A stretch of DNA of 64,000 nucleotides from Gigaspora margarita (taxonomy: Eukaryota; Glomeromycota; Glomeromycetes; Diversisporales; Gigasporaceae), in assembly GCA_009809945.1 (NCBI GenBank), contig WTPW01000068.1, positions 197,463 through 261,462 of the forward strand, written 5' to 3'. The translations under genes were made by a program, and so were the position numbers. The stretch's first letter is position 1. Every line of letters starts with the position of its first letter. Below, in pieces: positions 56,945 to 64,000 of the stretch. The notes under the pieces were generated by a model, which worked only from the letters and a program-made list of their open reading frames with translations, was not told the origin of the DNA and did not search any database.

Positions 56945-59840
56945 ATCACATGACCTAAAAAATCTCACCTATATCTTGTATCTGTCAACAGACTTACCAT
57001 CTTCTAATTTGTAGGTAACAAATCTTAAAAGTAACAGTTTTTTTTTTAGATATATAATGATCTTTTTGATCTTTTATCCACGTTTGCCTTGTGTTTTGGG
57101 AGGGTTGTAAAAGTTTTATATTATATTTCTGAAAGTATTCAGGATATATTATATTCTCAAATTCTCTATTTTTAGATTGATCAAAGTACTTATCAATTGC
57201 GTCATCTGAGTATGATTTTTCTTCTTTTTTACCTTTATTTTCTTCTTTGCTAACTTGTAGATATATAGATTTCACTACTCTGACATGTAAATTTGATGGT
57301 GCTGAGAGAAGGTATTGAACTGAGATGGTTGATTTTGTTATCTGATATTGAAGAAGTAATATTATTAATTTCATCGATCCAAGTCTTCTTGCTTGTATAT
57401 GAGTTTGATAACTGTCTTGGTTTTTAATATTGAATGTTTCTGAAAGTTTAGGTTTTGTTACATATTTTGTGACATATTTAGTGAACCCTGTTGTAGTTAT
57501 GTACTGGTGGCCTGCTAGATTAATAATATCTGCGGATGTTATAGTACTATCCACTAATTCTCTTCTTGTTCTTCTGTATATGTATCTTAATGAATGATTA
57601 TTCCTATTTGTAGTACTTGAAAGTGGTTGAGAGAATCCTTTTCTGCAGATTACTCCTGTTGGTTCTGAACCTCAACACTTATCTTGGTGATATCTGTGTC
57701 GAAATAATTAATTAATTTAAAAGTTATATTTTTTTTCTTTTGTTGTTTAATTTTTTTTTATTATTAATTATATTTCTTTTTTAAAGATATAGAAAGCATT
57801 TACATGTGTTCGGTATATGTAGATAAATGCAAATTATTTAGTTTATTTTAATATAGCATATTACTAACCTATGAACTTGATAGGCTGTAACTAATTAGTA
57901 TAGTTCTGGTTCTTGAATTGGGTCTAGTATGTTAGCTCTAATTGTATTTTTTTTGATTAATTCTTGAATTTTTACGCTTGTATAAGCAAAACCATGTGTG
58001 TGTATAGTGCCTCTTTTGAAATTTGTTGTGTTCAAAATAGTTTTCAAATTTTTCCCATTGTGTAATGTTTCATTTTTTTACAATTTATTTCTAATATTAG
58101 TGAGCTTGTGGTTATAGAATAAATATACATGTAATGGGCGATTGGTTGGTAACGGGTCTCCATTATCAGTCATTAATAGAATATTTTTAAGGTGATCCCA
58201 CTTATCCTCTGCTATTGTCATCGTGTAGAAGATTTGTGGTAAACTATAAGTTCGAAGTATTATGTTTACTTGGAGTTCTTTTTTTTGAAATAAGGAGCTG
58301 CTGTTCTAAGGCTTGATCTTATAGTGGTTGTTGTTATTTCGTTGATTATTAGTTGACCAGTATATATACTTTTACCTATAATAGGATTATAATGAAAGTT
58401 TATTTAATGTTAATAGGTTGTATAAGTTTTATATATTTTTTTTGTATTTGTTTATATATTTGTATTTATATACACATGTACATATTTATTTTTTTTTAGG
58501 TTTTATAGTACGAATATTAATTATATATCTATAATTTTGATACGAATATAATAATTGGGTACATATAGCAAAAATTAGTAAGTACTTATTAGATCGGCTC
58601 TTGTTAGATAGTGTTCTCAAGATATATTTTTTTATTTGAGAACTCTACAATTATATTGAAAATTATATTTTTTTTCAAGGTTCATATATGACCAGTGTGG
58701 CCAGTACCAATACAACCTGAACCTTGAATTAGAACAAAGCATTTGGAGTTTTATATATTTTCCATAGCTTTCTGTGCCTGTTTATAAGTCAAATTAACTA
58801 CATAAATTGGCATAGTGACCTTTTCCAGTAGAGAAAAGATCAGGAAAGATTAATGCTTCGAGATCAGGATTACTATAAGGAATTGGTAATTTTAAGTTTT
58901 AAGATTTAAAAATCCTACCATAAGTCTTCTATATCTATGATCTTTGTTATGAGTTTTCGGTGAGAACTCAGTATTAGGAATTACAATATTGGGAATAGAA
59001 TTGCTACTTCATATGGAACTAGTATTTGAATTTTCATCAGAATGTCATGTGAAAGGTAAAGAAATAGATAAAGGATTTGATGCTAACAGAGGATTAATAT
59101 TAGGCAAATTTTAGTATTGTTAGTATATTGGATTATTTCTTTTTAACCAATTGCTTGCTACAGGAAGAGTCACATGATACCAATTTGCTAGTTCGTTAAT
59201 GTTTAAAAAAGCACCTATCATACCAGAGTATAGTTCAAGGGCATGTCTATTTTTGCTCAAGAGAAAATTATCTTTTAAGAATCGATAAGTGGTATAAGGA
59301 TTTGAACCCAGAGTATGACCCAATGAGCATGTTATGTGAATAGGTGAGAGATGTTTTCTATAGTTTATCAGTACTTGACTTATTTCCTGAGGTACAGCAG
59401 ATAAAATGGGCGAGAATCTTCTAGTTCTGGGATGCTTGTAGTTTTAACAAATGGCTACTTTGGTAGGTTTATTAGGTTGATTACTAAGGTAAATAGGTGT
59501 ATCAGGGAATGCTATTGGCAGAGTATAGTCTTCTTCAGGAATATGTGATCCATTGAGTGGATGATTTGAACATTAAAATCAAGTAGTAGCAACAGGGTAT
59601 ATAAGGATAGTCTTTTAAAATTTTTGATTCAAATTCACGAAGAAGTCTGTTTAATAATGGGGATGGCCTCTAGGGTAAAAAGATTAAAAGTTGATCGACT
59701 ATTTGAACATTATGTTCAGGTAATGTTTTATTATTTATTCCTAATCTGTTTACTTCATCACAATAAATATAAAAATGAAATATATGATCACTTTTAACAG
59801 TTAGATTGTTTTTGTTTGGGTCAGATAAAATAATATTCGC
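56945..59840 (-). pseudogene. Helitron Rep/helicase-like N-terminal gene, decayed
   Basis: Ordered pieces on the minus strand: SDHIFHFYIYCDEVNRLGIN (59790-59730), RRFSPILSAVPQEISQVLIN (59420-59360), LGHTLGSNPYTTYRFLKDNF and NRHALELYSGMIGAFLNINE (59320-59190), YSNPDLEALIFPDLFSTGKG (58890-58830), RLYWYWPHWSYM (58715-58680), YTMTIAEDKWDHLKNILLMT (58240-58180), then KRGTIHTHGFAYTSVK (58020-57970), the two-histidine HxH metal-binding motif of the Rep nuclease. GFTKYVTKYVTK (57480-57450) has the tyrosine region, followed by YQTHIQARRLGSM. It ends at KLEDG with a GTAAGT donor at 56993. Many stops and shifts break the upstream half; the 186-codon stretch 57554-56994 is open. It nicks and rejoins single strands in rolling-circle transposition. 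Confidence 0.85.
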
Positions 59841-59929
59841 ATAATTATGGATAGAATATCACTGATAATATAACCTTTAGCTTTTCTCATATTATACAAG
59901 AATTTATTATAATAGGTAGTATTATATAT

Positions 59930-60330
59930 TGTTTATTTAGGTTTTTTTAGTAATTTTTTTTGGTAGAGAAAATTTAAAAGATACAACTTTGTTCCAATAT
60001 CAGGTTTTTAAAGTGTTTTTTTTTAAATTAGGTTTAATAATCAATATGATCAATTTTATTTATATATCATATTGTTATTTTTTTTATTTGTTAAAAGAAA
60101 ATTAAATGATATAATTTTGTTGCGATATTGGTTTTTAATAAGTGTTTTTTTTTATCTGATTCAATAATTAATCTGATAATTTTACTTATTGTATCAGTAA
60201 ATTTTTTTCTTTGTTAGAAAAAATTTTAACAATACAAATTTATTGTGATATCAGCGATCTTTTTTTAATTATTAGGTTTAATAATAATCAATTTGATTAA
60301 TTTGATTTACATATTGGATTATCAAATCTT
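59930..60330. repeat. ~115-bp degenerate tandem repeat, 3-4 units
   Basis: Units share TTAGAAAAAATTTTAA or GGTAGAGAAAATTTAAAAG, GATACAA(C)TTTGTT, CAATATCAGG/CGATATTGG, AAGTGTTTTTTTTTA and TAATAATCAATNTGAT. They lie between the Rep relic and the accessory gene, probably an expanded intron or intergenic tract. Confidence 0.6.
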
Positions 60331-60632
60331 TGAAATTACAGGTATGATTTCTGCAATTTATTTTATAAACTAATTATATTAAGTGGTAATTCGCAGTTAA
60401 AGGATCAAAATTTCATAGTAAAAATCAGTGGAGTTTTACTAATTGTCTTATATAGAAGTGGAATGCCATACATTTCCAATCATAATAAAAAACCTATAGA
60501 AAACAATCAACAAATACATATATCGTGTTATATACTAATGTGATTTGAATGTTTTAACTATTATTAGAATCAGAAAAGTTGGTTTTGCAAAGTTTAATTA
60601 GAAATAAGATAAAAAATTTATTATGTATTTAT

Positions 60633-60848
60633 TAGAGCTTCGATCCTATTTTTGATGGGCAATCCGGATTCTATTAAATCTGAATTGAATCCGTATTAGA
60701 TTACATATAAAGCTAGCTTTTTAGCACGTCCTTAGATCTATTATTTAAGTTCTTTGACCAATCTAAGTAAAAATCTCTGATCTGGATATCTGCATCTATT
60801 TGGATTTAAAGACCAATTTGGATAGTCGGATTAAGGATCGAAGCTCTA
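60633..60848. mobile_element. 216-bp hAT-type MITE, perfect 8-bp duplication
   Basis: Termini TAGAGCTTCGATCCTA and the complement of ..GGATCGAAGCTCTA; GTATTTAT flanks both sides exactly (60625-60632 and 60849-60856). Inner phrases (AATCCGGATTC, ATCTGGATATC, TTTGGATAGTCGGATTA) recur in both orientations. The clean duplication implies a recent insertion. Confidence 0.93.
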
Positions 60849-60945
60849 GTATTTATAATATGGATAGTATAAATGATATGAATAAAATGTTATAAGGAAT
60901 ATACTAGTTTTTTTCCATATTTTTTTATGTATATTTTTTTACTTA

Positions 60946-62057
60946 TTAAGGAGAGCTTGTACTCTCATACCCTTCAGCATCTTGTTGAATAGCTTTAGTT
61001 TCTTCTTCTGGGAAATGATCTTTGGTATAATCCTCTACTCGGGTATATAAGTATTTTGTGTGCTTTTTGTTTGTTTGATTCTGTTTATCAGCAATTCTGT
61101 ATTTTTGGTAACTGGATTTAAATTTGCTTTTTATTAGGAAAATAAATAGTTTTTAAATAATTTAGTTTTTTTTTTGAAGTACAATAGTTTAATGTGAGTA
61201 GGGTGAAGGATTCGTTATAAATAATAATATTATTTTATGAATAGGTGGAATCATTAAGTTAAAGAAAATTAGAAAGCGAATATCTAATCTATTGGTATAA
61301 TTAATTTAGTTTCTTGGTAAACTACAATATTATATATCAGAGTATAGTAATATTAAAAACTACAATTATTAATATTGTTTCGCAGTTTTATAGTTCACCA
61401 GGAACTGAATTAATTATAAAATTAACTTAAATGTTCGATTTATGTTTTTCTTTCACAACCTAAAATATTTTTAAATATGTATTCTTTTTTATCTTTGATA
61501 TTATTCATCTTTGACCTTAATCTTTTCACTCTATTCGATTCTTGTTGGGCTTCTTCATTAGCTTTGTTACTTTCTTTGCGGGTTAAATTTTTAGAAAACA
61601 ATTTGTCAAATTTTTTTGCCAATTTTTCTAGATCCTCATTCTTGCATTTTTTATCTTTCGAAGCTTGTTCAATATTACTTGTTTTTGGATTACTTTGATT
61701 TGGGTTACTTCATTCAATGATATTGCAAAGGATGCATACTGATTTCTTTAGGGTAAACAATTCTCTTGCTACAGAAAATATGGGTTGTTATTGGATGGCC
61801 TCAGTTATATTCAGAAGCCTACCTGCTAGTATGTACTTACACAATATTGATATCATAATTTTTGATGACATTACACCATTATAAGCATTTCTTCTAAGTT
61901 GAAAAGCAGTAGTTTCACCTTTAATAGTACTTGCATCTTGAACCTGGCCAGTAAAAATACCAAAAGCAGGTGATATAGAAAGGTCATAAATGGTAGCAAA
62001 ATTACCCAATGTTAGGATATTCAAGAGAGTATTCTGTTCTATCATAATCTTAAACAA
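60946..62057 (-). pseudogene. Accessory gene upstream of the Helitron Rep, coiled-coil type
   Basis: On the minus strand: LLNILTLGNFATIYDLSISP, VQDASTIKGETTAFQLRRNA and YILAGRLLNITEAIQ (62057-61791). After a stop, PIFSVARELFTLKKSVCILC (61785-61725) follows, then a Lys/Glu-rich stretch LEKLAKKFDKLFSKNLTRKE and ESNRVKRLRSKMNNIKDKKE (61640-61470). A last exon reads RIADKQNQTNKKHTKYLYTR and TKAIQQDAEGYESTSSP-stop (61110-60946). The two parts are separated by about 300 bp that look intronic. The Lys/Glu segment should form a coiled coil. No known domain. The same-strand position directly before Rep suggests a Helitron-borne accessory protein or a neighbouring host family. Stops at 61788 and near 61712 make it probably dead, but coding sense is good. 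Confidence 0.55.
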
Positions 62058-62106
62058 ATATAAAAAATGAAAAAAAGTAGATTAATATACGATTATATTA
62101 TCATTT

Positions 62107-63105
62107 AACAAATACAATTTTGGGTGTAGCGACTTAGGGAAGTTGGTAAGTTGTCACTTCCCAAGCGGCAGATCTAGGGTTCAAATCCCACTGGCGACGC
62201 TTTGAAAAATAGACCTGTGTTTTGATAACTGCTTCTCATCGATCGGTTGGGTACATTACCTGTAGGCCTTGGTACACCATCTCGAATGGGAGCCTTTGGG
62301 CGCACAAATCCAAGGAACTGGAAAAATAGAAGCCCGTTTGGCAAGCCCTGAGTAAGGAGGTAGCAAAGATCTTCAACAGTGCTACCAAAGCTAGAATATC
62401 GGAAACCAGAGCCAGAGAATCGAATGATAAGACCCTCGAGGAGGGGGCCCACCAACCTGGCCGCCAGAGTTACACCAGAGGAAAAGGACCTATGTTTCGG
62501 AAGTAGATACCAAGGGAAGAAGGTCATATTGACCCTTCCAGGCTATCTGGTTTGGAAGTTTGTGAATCTGGTGTAAGGACCGGTAGAATAGTGAGGTGGG
62601 TGCTGGGATTGGAGCGAACCTTGCAAGGGCAGAAGTAGGTAATGGTAGCGGTTCAGGCAACTCCTGGACTGCAAGTATATAGGTAAAGCTGTAGCATAAG
62701 TTACCGAAGTGTAGATGAATACCTGGTGGGACAGGTACCGCTCTACCAAGTTTCTTCCGAGGATAACAGGACCAGGATTACTTGGCTGGGTCCTAAGGAC
62801 AACGGATAAGCATCTGGAACTATCTGACTGACTAAGTACCAGGACTGTTCCGGTGATACAAGATGGGTTGGCTAGAGGGACATGGATCAGAGAGTTTAAA
62901 TAGGCAATTCCTGTAGTTGGGTTGCAGGTATAGCAGCTAGTGTGGAACCTTAGAGCGGACCACTTAAATTAGACACCAAAAGTGTACGTGTAGCTAGTTG
63001 GATCCTCGTCAATGTAACAAATGCCAGTTGACCTCTATGTAGGTTAACCGATGGCCCTAGTATCTTGAATAAAATATCCTGAGTCTCAAGGTGAGCACTT
63101 TGAAA

Positions 63106-63138
<33 letters not shown>

Positions 63139-63150
63139 AAATACAATTTT
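62107..63150 (+). mobile_element. ~1-kb tRNA-headed retroposon (SINE-like), perfect 15-bp duplication and 31-A tail
   Basis: AACAAATACAATTTT lies at 62107-62121 and again at 63136-63150, overlapping the end of an uninterrupted run of 31 A (63107-63137). The insert starts GGGTGTAGCGACTTAGGGAA. It has a box-A-like TAGGGAAGTTGG at 62135-62146 and a perfect box B, GGTTCAAATCC, at 62178-62188, spaced as in a tRNA. The remaining ~900 bp is markedly richer in G and C than everything around it and has no convincing frame. This is the layout of a SINE: Pol III promoter head, body, A tail, target-primed duplication. It is three times the usual SINE length, and a TTTT at 62220-62223 would tend to end Pol III transcription soon after the head. 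A partner LINE is not in the window. It sits 50 bp upstream of the accessory gene relic. Confidence 0.9.
62124..62200 (+). other. tRNA-derived head of the retroposon (internal Pol III promoter)
   Basis: Box A TAGGGAAGTTGG and box B GGTTCAAATCC are separated by 31 bp. The T-arm region AGGGTTCAAATCCCA folds as AGGG-loop-CCCA-like, and GCGACGC follows as a possible acceptor 3' strand against GTGTAGC. Anticodon-arm pairing is poor, so it is tRNA-like and no longer a tRNA gene. Confidence 0.75.
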
Positions 63151-64000
63151 CCTAATTATATTTATTCATAAATAGACTAAGCTATAAAAAGATTTTATTT
63201 TACATGCAATTCGTTATTGACAAAAGCAAATCGACTGATTATTAATGATATGTTAAATTGAAAAATCTCTTCGACTAATATTGTCTCATTAAATCTATAA
63301 AATTTGAATTTATACTCATATAATCGGTAGTACCAGTTCTGTAAACAGTAGTACTATGGCAGCATTTAGAAGATCCAAAAACATTTTTAACGAACAATAT
63401 GGTACAAAAGATAGAAGACATGGTTTGGTTTTTTATATTTTTTAATTAGTATTTTTTTTACTTTATTTTGAATTTTTTTTTAAAAAAAATAAAAATTTTT
63501 TTTTTGAAAATAGAGAAATGAAGTTAATAAAGAAAGAGAAATTAAATACTTATATAGTTAAAATTTATTATTATTTTATTATAGAAAATTATTATGATTA
63601 ATTATTTTTTATTTATTATCTATCTTTATTGCTATTTATTGAGTTATTGGTAATAATTATTTTTTTATTATTTTTTAATGAGTTAAACAGTTATTATTAA
63701 TATTTTATTTTTAGTTGAAATAGAATCAAATTATAAGAGTTCGAATGAATAAGTTTTTTTTCATTATTGTTCTAAAGGAGGAACCAAAAATGGCTGGATA
63801 CAAGACCTGCATCTGTTATATTTCACCAATTTTAGAATCCTACAATAGAACTTGGGTATAGTACGTGGCTGAAAGTTTATACTGTATAGTGTAAAAATTT
63901 TTGAGATGCACATATATTTTGTGCTTATAATATGCAATTTAGATTTTGAAAAAGAACTATATTTAATTAAAGAAGATTCTGTGATTTGCTTCTGGGTATA
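63151..64000. other. AT-rich end of window, one tiny frame
   Basis: A 30-codon plus-strand frame at 63356-63448 (MAAFRRSKNIFNEQYGTKDR..) has a reasonable start context but no recognised family and could be a first exon. The rest to 64000 is low-complexity AT with no gene seen. Confidence 0.35.

Noticed and set aside
45240-59840. A single Helitron gene running the whole distance
   Set aside because: Both pieces contain the L-K-L-E/D block, so they overlap rather than join; kept as two separate relics.
62174-62527. 117-codon minus-strand frame inside the GC-rich retroposon
   Set aside because: Antisense to the tRNA-like head; its GFEP start is just the complement of box B, and no family resemblance is visible. 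GC-rich DNA has long chance frames.

Overview
The window looks like repeat-dominated nuclear DNA of a very AT-rich eukaryote, most likely an arbuscular mycorrhizal fungus (Glomeromycotina, Rhizophagus/Gigaspora kind). The reasons are the base composition, short GT..AG introns, Helitron genes with an HTH-type Rep and Pif1 helicase, a BED-finger hAT transposase, relics of a sacsin-like gene and of a large-family protein kinase, and many short inverted-repeat elements. The species call is inference. There are three assembly gaps (13584-14298, 34032-34341, 49601-49904) and scattered ambiguous bases.

Layout. 1-7.7 kb: foldback repeats and nested miniature inverted-repeat elements (MITEs), up to three deep. 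7.7-12.1 kb: an apparent 4.47-kb element bounded by perfect 14-bp direct repeats, holding a dense cluster of hairpins. 14.7-17.0 kb: a decayed autonomous hAT transposase, itself carrying a 69-bp palindromic insertion. 18.4-19.9 kb: a pseudogene of a syntaxin-type t-SNARE with introns, split by a hAT-type MITE. 20.7-21.7 kb: three ~300-bp tandem units. 22.9 kb: a protein-kinase relic. 23.4-24.2 kb (minus): a four-exon gene with poly-Q and an Hsp20-like domain, the nearest thing to a usable host gene here. 24.6-27.3 kb: MITEs with clean target-site duplications. 26.0-33.6 kb: a fossil tyrosine-recombinase element with a zinc-knuckle region, plus a tandem array of its terminal-repeat sequence. 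35.2 kb: a GC-rich hAT-type MITE whose sister lies at 52.2 kb. 39.5-41.4 kb: a broken sacsin-like gene. 43.9-47.7 kb (minus): a Helitron Pif1 helicase region split by a MITE. 47.9-49.0 kb: a 1.1-kb palindrome. 51-57 kb: a three-to-four-level nest of hAT-type elements around a 326-bp satellite whose monomers are made of two hairpins. 56.9-62.1 kb (minus): a decayed Helitron Rep gene and a separate upstream accessory gene. 62.1-63.15 kb: a very fresh ~1-kb tRNA-headed, poly-A-tailed retroposon (SINE-like) with a perfect 15-bp target duplication.

No operon-like gene cooperation is visible. The working theme is layered transposition: at least eleven insertions can be dated relative to one another by nesting and by how well their 8-bp target duplications survive. 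The most unusual items are the 1-kb SINE-like element, the 14-bp-duplication element, the hairpin satellite and the giant palindrome.
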